A DNA stretch of 64,000 bases from Candidatus Saccharimonadota bacterium (GTDB taxonomy: Bacteria > Patescibacteriota > Saccharimonadia > Saccharimonadales > UBA4665), in the NCBI GenBank assembly GCA_029288485.1, contig JARIHC010000006.1, positions 124,001 to 188,000 of the forward strand. Direction: 5' to 3'. Of this stretch, positions 1 to 8,168 are shown in pieces (the stretch's first letter is position 1; every line of letters starts with the position of its first letter). The position numbers and the translations under genes were made by a program. Under the pieces are notes generated by a model. The model saw nothing but the letters and a program-made list of their open reading frames with translations, did no database searches and had not been told where the DNA came from.

Positions 1-65
1 ACTTGCGCAGTTTACCACTATTTTCTAACACACTACCCACACACTTTCCCCAACCAAAATGCAGA

Positions 66-1469
66 TTATACATATAAATGCTCCTTGATTTCCGATATTG
101 CCATTCGCAGATTTGGATCAAGTTTTGATTCTTTCTCGATCTTTTCAACTGAGTGAATGGCTGTCGTGTGATCTTTACGACCCAGTTCCTTAGCTATTTT
201 AGGAAAACTCAGATTGAGTTCGTTGCGCAATATATACATGGCAATTTGACGCGGCACCACAATATCTTTATCGCGCTTAGGGCCAACAATATCTTCGACA
301 GGAATCTGGAAGTGTTTGGCGGTACGTTCAATAATCTGCTTAGCACTTAGGTGTTTAGGCCGGGTTTTATTGGCGCTAAGTAAGCTGGACGCGACCGCTA
401 AAGTTGGGTCTAAACCGCGCATCTCGCAAAAGGCTAATAATTGATTAAGCGCACCCTCTAATTCCCGAATGTTAGTCTGAATATTTTGGGCTAAATACTC
501 GACTATGTCCTGGCCTAAGACTATCTCATGATCCTGGGCTTTAGTTTGAACAATAGCACAACGGGTTTCATAATCCGGAATCTGCATGTCTATACTCATG
601 CCGCCAGCGAACCTGGAGCGCAATCGATCCTCTAAGGTAGGAATATCTTTTGGAGGCTTATCGGAGCTGATAATAATTTGTTTATTGGCTTGATGCAGAG
701 CATTAAAGGTATGGAAAAATTCTTCCTGCATCTTGTCTTTGCCGGCAATGAATTGGACGTCGTCGATGATCAATACGTCAGCTGTACGGTAATAGCTGGC
801 AAAATCCGCTGTTTTCCTAAACCTGAGAGCATCTACGAATTCCTGCACGAACTGCTCAGTGGATATATATAAGACCTTGGCTTTTGGATTGCGTGCCGCC
901 AGGGTGTTGCCAACAGCTTGCAACAAATGAGTTTTACCGATACCAACGCCGCCGTATAAGAATAACGGATTATATTTAGTGCCGGGCTGGCCAACAATAG
1001 CTTGGCAGGCGGCAAAAGCTAGTTCGTTGCTGCCGCCAACTACAAAATTATCAAATGTATAACGCTCGTTTAAGCCTTGCCGATATGAATGTGCCAGACT
1101 ATTTGCGCCGGGTTTGGCTGACTGGCCGGTTTCTTTGGCTAACACCGTGCTTTTACTAGGTGAAGGCTGATCTAGAACCACCACATCGTCAGTCGGCCGG
1201 CTTGTGCTGGCCTGAGATGAAATTTTAAATCTGACCTCGCGTACTGCTATACCGTTTTTTTGCAGCACTTTAGCTACTAAGTCACCATACTTAAGCTCCA
1301 GCTGCTGCTTAATAAAAATATTAGGCACGCCTATTACTGCGATGTCATCGGCCTGTTTAAGCAGGCAAGTGTTCTTGAACCAAGTGACATAATTCCCTCG
1401 GGAAACTGAAAGCTCTATCTCCCCTAGAACAGCCTGCCACAAACTATCTTGTTGTGTTGAAGTTCCCAT
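66..1469 (-). CDS. dnaA: Chromosomal replication initiator protein DnaA
   Basis: DnaA binds DnaA boxes at oriC, melts DNA and loads the replicative helicase. Visible in order are an N-terminal domain with the W-x-x-V pattern, a low-complexity linker, and an AAA+ core with Walker A GGVGIGKTH near residue 170 and Walker B VLIIDDVQF near 235. The C-terminal DnaA-box-binding helix-turn-helix carries the signature GRKDHTTAIHS. About 467 residues is normal for the family. I chose the ATG at 1467-1469. The TTG 15 bases further upstream would overlap a TATATT -10-like hexamer (minus strand, 1488-1483). The gene diverges from rpmH, as at many bacterial origins. dnaN would be expected beyond the left edge and is not in this window. 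Confidence 0.97.
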   Translation of the reverse strand: MGTSTQQDSLWQAVLGEIELSVSRGNYVTWFKNTCLLKQADDIAVIGVPNIFIKQQLELKYGDLVAKVLQKNGIAVREVRFKISSQASTSRPTDDVVVLDQPSPSKSTVLAKETGQSAKPGANSLAHSYRQGLNERYTFDNFVVGGSNELAFAACQAIVGQPGTKYNPLFLYGGVGIGKTHLLQAVGNTLAARNPKAKVLYISTEQFVQEFVDALRFRKTADFASYYRTADVLIIDDVQFIAGKDKMQEEFFHTFNALHQANKQIIISSDKPPKDIPTLEDRLRSRFAGGMSIDMQIPDYETRCAIVQTKAQDHEIVLGQDIVEYLAQNIQTNIRELEGALNQLLAFCEMRGLDPTLAVASSLLSANKTRPKHLSAKQIIERTAKHFQIPVEDIVGPKRDKDIVVPRQIAMYILRNELNLSFPKIAKELGRKDHTTAIHSVEKIEKESKLDPNLRMAISEIKEHLYV

Positions 1470-1692
1470 ATGCGTAACAACCAATATACTCGACTACGAC
1501 CAAGTTTTCCACACCCGTAAAAATTACAATTCGGTGCTTTGGTCAAATTGTACCGACCGAGGTATTTTTATACACACCTATCCATTACCCCTGTAAAATC
1601 TGTGGAAACTTATATTAGTATCGTGGAAAAAGACCAAAAAATAGCGGGCAAACATTGTCAAAAGCACGCCAAATCGATAAAATATATCAGAT
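1470..1692. other. oriC: Putative replication origin (oriC) between dnaA and rpmH
   Basis: This 223-base, A+T-rich gap between divergent dnaA and rpmH holds several DnaA-box-like 9-mers. TTTTCCACA lies at 1505-1513 and TTATACACA at 1568-1576, the latter fitting the TTATNCACA consensus. GTTTCCACA (1601-1609) and TTTTCCACG (1622-1630) read on the minus strand. No coding region fits here. The 65 bases left of dnaA are also rich in CCCACAC-type sequence and could form a second half of a bipartite origin. Function is inferred from position and boxes; a GC-skew plot of the whole genome would test it. Confidence 0.6.
1655..1683 (+). promoter_or_regulatory. Promoter of rpmH-rnpA
   Basis: TTGTCA (1655-1660) and TAAAAT (1678-1683) are separated by 17 bases, close to the sigma-70 consensus. 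The -10 ends only nine bases before the rpmH ATG and no Shine-Dalgarno sequence fits between them, so the mRNA should be nearly leaderless. Confidence 0.7.
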
Positions 1693-1830
1693 ATGCCAAA
1701 AAGAACTTATCAGCCAAAGAAACGCTCTCGCGCAAGAGAACATGGTTTCTTGAAGAGAATGAGCAGCAAAGCCGGCCGCAGCGTACTCAAACGCCGCCGT
1801 AACAAAGGCCGCGCCAGTCTGTCCGCGTAG
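1693..1830 (+). CDS. rpmH: 50S ribosomal protein L34
   Basis: L34 is a 45-residue, strongly basic protein of the large ribosomal subunit. The reading begins [19 protein letters not shown] and ends with a [13 protein letters not shown] tail, the recognisable L34 pattern with its K-R-x-x-x-x-HGFxxRM core. The gene sits between the origin and rnpA, the classical bacterial order. The stop codon is only three bases before the rnpA start, so the two are co-transcribed. There is no ribosome binding site. The -10 of its promoter lies nine bases upstream of the ATG, suggesting a leaderless transcript. Confidence 0.96.
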   Translation: MPKRTYQPKKRSRAREHGFLKRMSSKAGRSVLKRRRNKGRASLSA

Positions 1831-1833
1831 GAT

Positions 1834-2169
1834 ATGATCTCTGTTCGTAATCGCTTTCACGGCCGAGGCGGCCTAAAAAGAGTGTACGAACAGGGGCGTA
1901 CAGTTCGCGCGCCGCTTATTAGTCTCAAATATAACGAGCGCAGAAAGCCAGGTTACCGGGCTGCTGTAGTAGTAAGCCGGAAAGTTCATAAATCAGCCGT
2001 GACACGTAACCGCATACGCCGCCGGATATATGAGATTATTCGCTGTGCCGATCCAGAGCTCACTAGTCAGAAAGATATGATATTCACAGTCTTTAGCGAT
2101 AAGACGGCCGAACTCGAGGCGCCAAAGTTAAAAGTGGCCGTTGAGGAACTGCTTAAGAGAAGTAACTAG
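1834..2169 (+). CDS. rnpA: Ribonuclease P protein component
   Basis: This is the protein cofactor of RNase P, which binds the 5' leader of precursor tRNAs and assists the catalytic RNA. The 111-residue protein has the early R-F-H/G-R pattern and the diagnostic RNR helix, seen as VTRNRIRRRIYE near residues 56-68, preceded by the AAVVVSRKVHKSA strand and loop. Its length is typical. It starts three bases after the rpmH stop and is very likely translated from the same short mRNA. The RNA subunit gene was not found in this window. Confidence 0.94.
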   Translation: MISVRNRFHGRGGLKRVYEQGRTVRAPLISLKYNERRKPGYRAAVVVSRKVHKSAVTRNRIRRRIYEIIRCADPELTSQKDMIFTVFSDKTAELEAPKLKVAVEELLKRSN

Positions 2170-2230
2170 CGAACTGATCAGGATCACGGTATTATAGAAG
2201 CAGAAACTAACCGGGAATAATTCTGAGTAC

Positions 2231-3169
2231 ATGTTTACGACCCTGATCGTACAACCTATCTTTAATCTGCTGGTGTTGGTCTACGCACTTCTGCCCGGCC
2301 ATAATTTCGGCTTGGCGTTAATCATCTTCACTATAATTATCCGTCTGATACTTTGGCCGTTAGTGAAAAAACAGCTTCACCAGGCAAAAGCCATGCGTGA
2401 GATGCAGCCGGAAATCAAACGTATTAAAAAAGCCGCTAAAGGCAACCGCCAAAAAGAATCTCAGCTGCTCATGGAGCTTTATAAAGAACGCGGCATTAAC
2501 CCTATAGGCACCTTCCCAATTCTAATAATCCAGTTTGTTATCTTAATTGGCTTGTATAGCGGTTTGCGGCGCGTTATAGAAAATCCACACGAGCTTATTA
2601 GCTTTGCCTATCCGTCGCTGCAACACATGAGCTGGATGCAGTCTCTGGCTCATGACATACATAGGTTCGACAATACTTTATTCGGAATAGTTGATCTAGG
2701 CAAAGCGGCTCTTAACAGCGGTGGCATATATTGGCCGGCAATGATTATCGTAGCGGCTAGCGCCGTAGCTCAATACTATCAGGCCAAACAACTTATGCCT
2801 GACGATAAAGAACAACGGGGCCTGCGCGACATCCTAAAGGCTGCTAATAACGGCAAACAAGCCGACCAGTCTGAAATCAATGCCGCTGTCGGCCGCAGTA
2901 CTCGATATCTGCTGCCAGGTATGATCTTTCTGTTCACAGTTAATATCCCTTCAGCCCTGAGTCTTTACTGGTTAACCGGCGGCGTGGTGGCATATATCCA
3001 GCAAGCCTATATACTGCGCCAAGACGAAGAAGAAATGGAAGAAATTGCCGATAAGCCTGGCAAAAGCGTAAAAGACATACCGGAAGCTGAAATAGTAGAG
3101 CCAGCCAAGGCCGCCAAAAACCCTAAACAGGGTTCAAAAAAAGCTAAACGGCGAAGGAAGCAACGATGA
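2231..3169 (+). CDS. yidC: YidC/Oxa1-type membrane protein insertase
   Basis: YidC inserts and folds membrane proteins, alone or with SecYEG. The 312-residue protein lacks the large periplasmic domain of Gram-negative YidC and resembles the short Gram-positive/CPR form. Hydrophobic segments lie near the N-terminus, around residues 90-115 (the FPILIIQFVILIGLYSGLR region), 175-190 and 225-260. A positively charged cytoplasmic hairpin (KQLHQAKAMREMQPEIKRIK) sits between TM1 and TM2, as expected. The C-terminal tail is very lysine- and arginine-rich, typical of forms that dock on ribosomes. The stop overlaps the khpB start (ATGA), so translation is coupled. Confidence 0.93.
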   Translation: MFTTLIVQPIFNLLVLVYALLPGHNFGLALIIFTIIIRLILWPLVKKQLHQAKAMREMQPEIKRIKKAAKGNRQKESQLLMELYKERGINPIGTFPILIIQFVILIGLYSGLRRVIENPHELISFAYPSLQHMSWMQSLAHDIHRFDNTLFGIVDLGKAALNSGGIYWPAMIIVAASAVAQYYQAKQLMPDDKEQRGLRDILKAANNGKQADQSEINAAVGRSTRYLLPGMIFLFTVNIPSALSLYWLTGGVVAYIQQAYILRQDEEEMEEIADKPGKSVKDIPEAEIVEPAKAAKNPKQGSKKAKRRRKQR

Positions 3170-3642
3170 GCGACAATATGGAAGAAGCCATAATTTACGC
3201 CAAAAAATATCTCGAAGACTTATTGTCTTTCTTTGGACTTAATACCGACGTTTATGCCACTAGCGACGAAGAAGTCATCCAGCTGAACGTACCCAGCACG
3301 CACCTGAACGGCTTTTTGATCGGCCAGCGCGGCGAAAATATGCGCTCTTTGCAATATCTAACTAGCACAGCGCTCAAGAACAACGGCTACAGCCATACCA
3401 GGGTTAATGTAGACATAGCGGATTACAAGAAACAGCGTGCAGATCGGCTAAAAGGCCAGGCCGAAGAGTGGGTTAAGCAAGTTAAAGACAGCGGCGAGTC
3501 AATGGACCTCAAACCCATGAATGCTGCCGACCGGCGGGTGATTCACAAATTAGCAGGCGAGTACGGTATAGACACTGAATCAGTCGGCGAGGGCCGCGAC
3601 AGGCACATTATATTAAAGCCGGGCTCAGACAAAGACAATTAA
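3166..3642 (+). CDS. khpB: KhpB/Jag RNA-binding protein (KH and R3H domains)
   Basis: KhpB (Jag, EloR) is an RNA-binding protein linked to cell elongation and envelope control in Gram-positives, and is usually encoded after yidC. Residues about 25-85 form the KH-like domain with the GFLIGQRGENM loop (I-G-x-x-G). Residues about 115-150 form the R3H domain with the R-x-x-x-H motif in ADRRVIHKLA. The N-terminal Jag-N domain of larger homologues is reduced or absent. The start overlaps the yidC stop. The gene ends two bases before the convergent membrane protein gene, and I see no terminator hairpin there. Confidence 0.9.
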   Translation: MSDNMEEAIIYAKKYLEDLLSFFGLNTDVYATSDEEVIQLNVPSTHLNGFLIGQRGENMRSLQYLTSTALKNNGYSHTRVNVDIADYKKQRADRLKGQAEEWVKQVKDSGESMDLKPMNAADRRVIHKLAGEYGIDTESVGEGRDRHIILKPGSDKDN

Positions 3643-3644
3643 TC

Positions 3645-5159
3645 TTAACCAAAACTTTTCACAGGCTTTTTAGCAATAATAAACGGCCTGATTACCTTTT
3701 GAGCGCTTCGGTTAAGGCTAATCACAGTGCGGTTAGGCCAATACCAGTGACTGTCGCTGACGACTATATAGGTTAGAGCGCCGCCGCCTTGCAAGAAGAG
3801 TATTAGCACAACTGCCAGCACACCTATTTTTAAATGATGTTTTTGAGCCAAAGCCTGGCGATAAGCTAGCGCAACCAACAGCATGGCGGGCAAGATAACG
3901 GGGAACAAATAGCGGCCGTTAATGGCAATTTTTTGGCCGACATGCAGAAAGTCCGCATAGTTGCGCACTAACAATAAACCAGCGTAAAGCAAACAAATAA
4001 ATAGCAAAAATCCAATATAGTGGTAGCGTCTAAAAATTACCTGGTGATAGCGCACAAACAGTAACACGCCAACCAAAAACACTATTAGCGCCGCCCCAAA
4101 AACGATTGGCAAAGGGTTAATGCTTAAATAATAAGCCTGCGGACTAGCGCCGCCGCTGGAGGTATAAAACGATGCCACGAACATCCGGTAAGTCCAACTA
4201 GCGGTATAGAGCAGCGGGTTGGTGTTCACGGGAACTTTATGAGCTAAAGCAATCTGGTTGCGTTGCCAGGCGCCATAACCGGCGCATTCACGGGCGCTTA
4301 GCACTTGATCGCAGCTCGGTGTGGGGTTATGATAAATCGCCAGGTTAACTCCGTACATCTCCGTAAACATAACTAGCGCTATAATCAGCGGCAGTCCAAC
4401 TGCTAGTTTGCGTTGCCAACTGCTAGATTGCCAATTAGCTTTAACGTCATGCACAAACTTTAAAGACTTCTGCTTGTTACGGCGCCAAATCTGCCAGCCC
4501 AGCCAAAGCACGATGCCCATAAAAATCGGTAAAAACTCAAACTGTACCAAGCTGCCAAACATACAAAGGGTTAATAATTGCAGCATCTGACCCAAACGCA
4601 ACGGTTTGTCCCGCGCTAAACGGTTACTTACCGAAAGTGTCAGTAAAAGCGCCCAGGCGGCCAGTGGCATCACTAAATTGTCATAATTAATCTGTCCTGC
4701 CAGCAATGGAACCACTGGCGTAAGGATAAAAAATAATAAAACACCGTTAGCCATCGCTCGCGAAACCTTAGTTTTAAGAAGCAAGCGGCGAAATAGTATC
4801 AGCCCCATACCGAATAAAGCAATGTTAATGAAGCGTAAAAAGATAATCTGCACCATTTGGCTACCGGTAAGCGCGGAAATTAACCGATAAGGAAAGCTCA
4901 TCAGGTACTGGTACAGGTATGACGGCTCGCGGGCTAAGGGTCCGGCCCAGGCCGCATCCGGCGGCTGGCTCCAGAAGATTGGACTCCAGCGGTGGGCGTA
5001 AAGCTGGATAACGCCAAAATGCGTGTTTTCGTCGAATACCATAGGGTAGGCGGCCGAAACAGCAATCCACGCGGATTCCAAAACAAACAAGGCCAAAACG
5101 GCTTTAAAGAAGCGCTCGGAGCGCAGTACCCTCAGGATATTTGTTTGCAATTCCCCCAT
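3645..5159 (-). CDS. Multi-pass membrane protein, GT-C glycosyltransferase-like
   Basis: A 504-residue polytopic protein with roughly 10-12 hydrophobic segments. After the first segment comes an acidic pair in MVFDENTHFGVIQLYA, where GT-C transferases of the PMT/ArnT/DUF2142 type carry their catalytic Asp-Glu motif in the first extracytoplasmic loop. The likely role is transfer of a sugar from a polyprenyl-phosphate donor outside the membrane, or a related step in envelope glycan assembly. It lies beside two more glycosyltransferase genes on the same strand. The exact family, donor and acceptor cannot be read from sequence alone. A non-enzymatic membrane protein is the main alternative. Confidence 0.6.
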   Translation of the reverse strand: MGELQTNILRVLRSERFFKAVLALFVLESAWIAVSAAYPMVFDENTHFGVIQLYAHRWSPIFWSQPPDAAWAGPLAREPSYLYQYLMSFPYRLISALTGSQMVQIIFLRFINIALFGMGLILFRRLLLKTKVSRAMANGVLLFFILTPVVPLLAGQINYDNLVMPLAAWALLLTLSVSNRLARDKPLRLGQMLQLLTLCMFGSLVQFEFLPIFMGIVLWLGWQIWRRNKQKSLKFVHDVKANWQSSSWQRKLAVGLPLIIALVMFTEMYGVNLAIYHNPTPSCDQVLSARECAGYGAWQRNQIALAHKVPVNTNPLLYTASWTYRMFVASFYTSSGGASPQAYYLSINPLPIVFGAALIVFLVGVLLFVRYHQVIFRRYHYIGFLLFICLLYAGLLLVRNYADFLHVGQKIAINGRYLFPVILPAMLLVALAYRQALAQKHHLKIGVLAVVLILFLQGGGALTYIVVSDSHWYWPNRTVISLNRSAQKVIRPFIIAKKPVKSFG

Positions 5160-5205
5160 TGCCTGAACTTATTATATAGCTAACCACAAGCATAAGCGGA
5201 GATAT

Positions 5206-6303
5206 TTAAGACTTTAAAACTTTTTCGTAAACGGCCAAAGTTTGTTTAGCCATGCGCTGCCAAGAGTATTTTCTAACCTGGTCTCTCCCGCGCTTTATAA
5301 GCTTGCCGCGCAGCTTTTTGTCGGTAAGAACTTGCTCAATAGCACCTGCCATGTCGGCAACGTCAAGCGGATCAAAGTAGTGGGCCGCGTCGCCGCAGAC
5401 TTCCGGGATGCAAGTAGCGTTGCTGGCAACTACCGGGGCGCCGTTTAACATTGCTTCCAGCGGCGGCAGACCAAAACCTTCGCTCAAAGACGGATAAACA
5501 TAGGCCTTAGTATTCTCCATGGCCCATTTCAGCTGTCCGTCGCTTATCCAATCGGTCAGAATTACCCGATCGGCTACTTTTAGCTGCTCAGCCAAGGTTT
5601 CATAGGTGGCATGCGACCTGTCTTTTTTGCCGGCGATCATCAAGTATAAATCGGGATGTTTAGCATGCAGCCGGGCAAAGGCTTGAATCAAGCGCTCCAG
5701 GTTTTTGTGCGGCAGGGGGCGGCCGTTGAACATAATAAATTGCTTGCCTTTAAAAGCCGGAATCGGTTCAGACGGCTCATCAAAAACATCAGCGGCTTCC
5801 GGTGTAACGATAATTTTATCGGGATTAACAGCGGTGTAGTGCACCACATCACCTTTTACAAACTCCGTAGCAGTAATAATAGCTGCTGATTTACTAGCCA
5901 CCCGGCGCACCACAGACTTATAAACAACCTGCTTAAATTTAAAGACAAGAAAATTCTTGTTAGGATTGCGGAAGCGGGCAGTGGTTAGGTCATGCATGGT
6001 TGTAATAACTTTGCCGCGGTAAAGTATGGGCTGATGGTCTTTGCCAAAATGTACCAGATCTGGCCCCAGACTTTTAATACGTTTTTTAAAGCCAAGCTGC
6101 TCGGCAAAGGTGAATTCTTTGTAATCCGCCTCTACAACGTTAAAGCTCGGCGCCACTTTTTTTAAGTAGCCCATACGGTGGGACTTGGCCAGGACGATTA
6201 TTTCGTGCCCGGGATTTAGTTTGTCTAAATGCTCAACTAATTTGTCTATGTAGCGGCCGGTGCTGGTGCCGGATTCTCGGGCATCTATAACTATTCTAGC
6301 CAC
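5206..6303 (-). CDS. GT-B glycosyltransferase, family 4-like
   Basis: A 365-residue cytoplasmic glycosyltransferase. The N-terminal half opens with RIVIDARESGTSTGRYIDKL, the strand and glycine-containing loop typical of GT4 mannosyl-transferase-like proteins. The C-terminal donor-binding half has FNGRPLPHKNLERLIQAF, then YPSLSEGFGLPPLEAMLNG carrying the E-x7-E motif. It overlaps the upstream GT2 gene by eight bases, so both are probably made from one mRNA and act in the same glycan. The sugar donor is unknown; by similarity of style it could be a GDP- or UDP-linked hexose. Confidence 0.85.
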   Translation of the reverse strand: MARIVIDARESGTSTGRYIDKLVEHLDKLNPGHEIIVLAKSHRMGYLKKVAPSFNVVEADYKEFTFAEQLGFKKRIKSLGPDLVHFGKDHQPILYRGKVITTMHDLTTARFRNPNKNFLVFKFKQVVYKSVVRRVASKSAAIITATEFVKGDVVHYTAVNPDKIIVTPEAADVFDEPSEPIPAFKGKQFIMFNGRPLPHKNLERLIQAFARLHAKHPDLYLMIAGKKDRSHATYETLAEQLKVADRVILTDWISDGQLKWAMENTKAYVYPSLSEGFGLPPLEAMLNGAPVVASNATCIPEVCGDAAHYFDPLDVADMAGAIEQVLTDKKLRGKLIKRGRDQVRKYSWQRMAKQTLAVYEKVLKS

Positions 6304-7318
6304 GCCTGCCTCTTAGCTTCCAAGCTAGGCCGCGTAGCCGACGCAGATTGCGGGCATTGGGCGGAAGATCATGCACCATCATGCCCCAAATATATTCATC
6401 GGAGACTTTTTTGCCGGCCTGAATGCGCTTTCGCTCAAAATGTTTGGCAAAGATTAGCCCTGTGCCTTTTAAGTCGCCCTTAAGGGCTGCCCAACCATGT
6501 CCGCGGCCAATAGCCCGCAGGAAAAATAGCGTGTGCGCTAACGTAAAACGCCAGCCCACAGTCCACCAATACTGCCCGGGCAAATTTTTATAAAGCAGTA
6601 GCGGCTGGTTTTTCATGGTTTGGTAAGCAGTGAAGCCTTTAATTTTTCCAGACGTTACACCAATGGAGTGGCGTACGGTAGCGGCCGGCACATAGCGCAC
6701 CTTCCAGCCGGCCAGCTGGGCGCGGAAGCTCAAGTCTACATCTTCGTAGTAAGCAAAAAATTCTTCATCGAATAGACCGATTTCTTGCAACATTTTCACT
6801 CGGTATAAACTAGCGCCGCCGCTGGCGCCGAAAACCTCGGTCTGATCGTCGTACTGGCCGTTGTCTGTTTCGCCACGGCCACGCGGGTAGGGCAATCCCC
6901 AATTAGTCAGATAATCACCGGTACTATCTAGCTTTTTGCCTTTGGCGTCCAAGATCTTCGAGGTGGCAATACCAGTCCGAGGGTTTTTATCTAACGCAGC
7001 CACTAGCTCGCTCAGCCAATCTTTATCGGCAACAGCGTCGTTATTCAGCGTAGCCACGTATTTTAGGCCGTCGTCAATAGCCCGGCGAAAACCAGGGTTT
7101 ACGCCGCCGGCAAAACCTTTGTTTTTGTCGTGCAATATTACTTCCAGGCCGGAGTATTTTTCTAGTAGCTGCAGCGAGCCGTCTACCGAACCGTTGTCTA
7201 CTACGATCACGCGGCACGGTAACGACTGTTTTAGCAGAGAATCCAAACAAGCAGCCAAATGGTCGGCACCGTTCCAGTTCGGCACTACTACGGCTACATT
7301 TGAAGAATTCTTAACCAT
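6296..7318 (-). CDS. GT-A glycosyltransferase, family 2 (rhamnosyltransferase-like)
   Basis: A 340-residue GT2 protein. The N-terminus has VVVPNWNGADHLAACLDSLL and VIVVDNGSVDGS, the nucleotide-binding start of the GT-A fold. The acidic metal site is ATLNNDAVADKDW. Later, FFAYYEDVDLSFRAQLAGW is the acceptor/base region typical of WbbL-like rhamnosyltransferases. A complete dTDP-rhamnose pathway lies 19 kb away, so rhamnose is a reasonable but unproven donor. The C-terminal 90 residues are basic and aromatic and may sit on the membrane. The gene diverges from the exporter permease gene, leaving a 44-base promoter gap. Confidence 0.85.
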   Translation of the reverse strand: MVKNSSNVAVVVPNWNGADHLAACLDSLLKQSLPCRVIVVDNGSVDGSLQLLEKYSGLEVILHDKNKGFAGGVNPGFRRAIDDGLKYVATLNNDAVADKDWLSELVAALDKNPRTGIATSKILDAKGKKLDSTGDYLTNWGLPYPRGRGETDNGQYDDQTEVFGASGGASLYRVKMLQEIGLFDEEFFAYYEDVDLSFRAQLAGWKVRYVPAATVRHSIGVTSGKIKGFTAYQTMKNQPLLLYKNLPGQYWWTVGWRFTLAHTLFFLRAIGRGHGWAALKGDLKGTGLIFAKHFERKRIQAGKKVSDEYIWGMMVHDLPPNARNLRRLRGLAWKLRGRRG

Positions 7319-7362
7319 CGACGTTAGCCTTCATTTACTCTATAATAACCCATAACTTACGT

Positions 7363-8163
7363 ATGAAACGCTTATTTTCTAAGCAGAACCGCGCCCTGCT
7401 ATCCGAGTTGGTACGCACCGACTTCAAGCTGCGCTACCAAGGCTCCGTACTGGGCTACGCCTGGTCGCTGCTTAGACCGCTGCTGCTGTTCGTAATTCTG
7501 TATGCGGTTTTCGTTGTAGTGCTGAAATCAGGCGGCGGAATTCCTCACTTTCCAGTTTATTTATTGCTAGGTATCGTTATTTGGAACTTTTTCCTGGAAA
7601 TGACTTCACAAAGCCTTGGTTCTATCGTTGAGAGAGGTGAACTTATCCGTAAAATTCGTATACCGCGTTGGATCATTGTACTCAGCAGCAGCATATCGGC
7701 ACTTATAAACCTACTTCTAAATCTGATAGTAGTAGCAGTCTTCATGTTGCTTAATCATGTTGATCTATTGGAAACTAGCTTATGGTTGCCGCTGATTCTA
7801 CTAGAGGTGTACTTGTTGGCGCTAGGATTTTCCTTGTTTCTGTCAGCCGCTTTTGTAAAATACAGAGATATAAATTACATTTGGGAAGTAGTACTTCAGG
7901 CGGGCTTTTATATGACACCGATCCTGTACTCAATAACAATTATTCCTAACCTCACAGCACAGAAGCTAATCCTGCTTAATCCTCTCGCTCAAGCCATCCA
8001 GGATGCTCGTTACAGCATTATTACCCACCAGACGCAGACAATCTACAAGACTTTTGAACGAGGTCCATACTCGTTAATACCATTTGCTATAACGTCATTA
8101 GTAATTATCTGCGGAACCGTTTACTTTCGAAAGCAATCTAGGTATTTTGCGGAGAATATATAG
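7363..8163 (+). CDS. wzm: Polysaccharide ABC exporter permease (Wzm/TagG type)
   Basis: The membrane subunit of an ABC-2 type exporter that moves lipid-linked polysaccharide or teichoic-acid-like polymer across the cytoplasmic membrane. The 266-residue protein has an amphipathic start, the family's TDFKLRYQGSVLGYAWSLLRPL region, and about six hydrophobic segments. A conserved stretch near YIWEVVLQAGFYMTPILYS ends in the typical LNPL. Its ATPase partner starts five bases after the stop. A TATAAT at 7341-7346 lies 16 bases before the ATG. Gene symbol is by family resemblance; tagG or kpsM would be equivalent labels. Confidence 0.9.
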   Translation: MKRLFSKQNRALLSELVRTDFKLRYQGSVLGYAWSLLRPLLLFVILYAVFVVVLKSGGGIPHFPVYLLLGIVIWNFFLEMTSQSLGSIVERGELIRKIRIPRWIIVLSSSISALINLLLNLIVVAVFMLLNHVDLLETSLWLPLILLEVYLLALGFSLFLSAAFVKYRDINYIWEVVLQAGFYMTPILYSITIIPNLTAQKLILLNPLAQAIQDARYSIITHQTQTIYKTFERGPYSLIPFAITSLVIICGTVYFRKQSRYFAENI

Positions 8164-8168
8164 CAAGT

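Noticed and set aside
1539-1802. 87-residue open frame covering the rpmH region
   Set aside because: It is out of frame with L34, starts inside the origin gap and has no family resemblance; rpmH in another frame explains the DNA.
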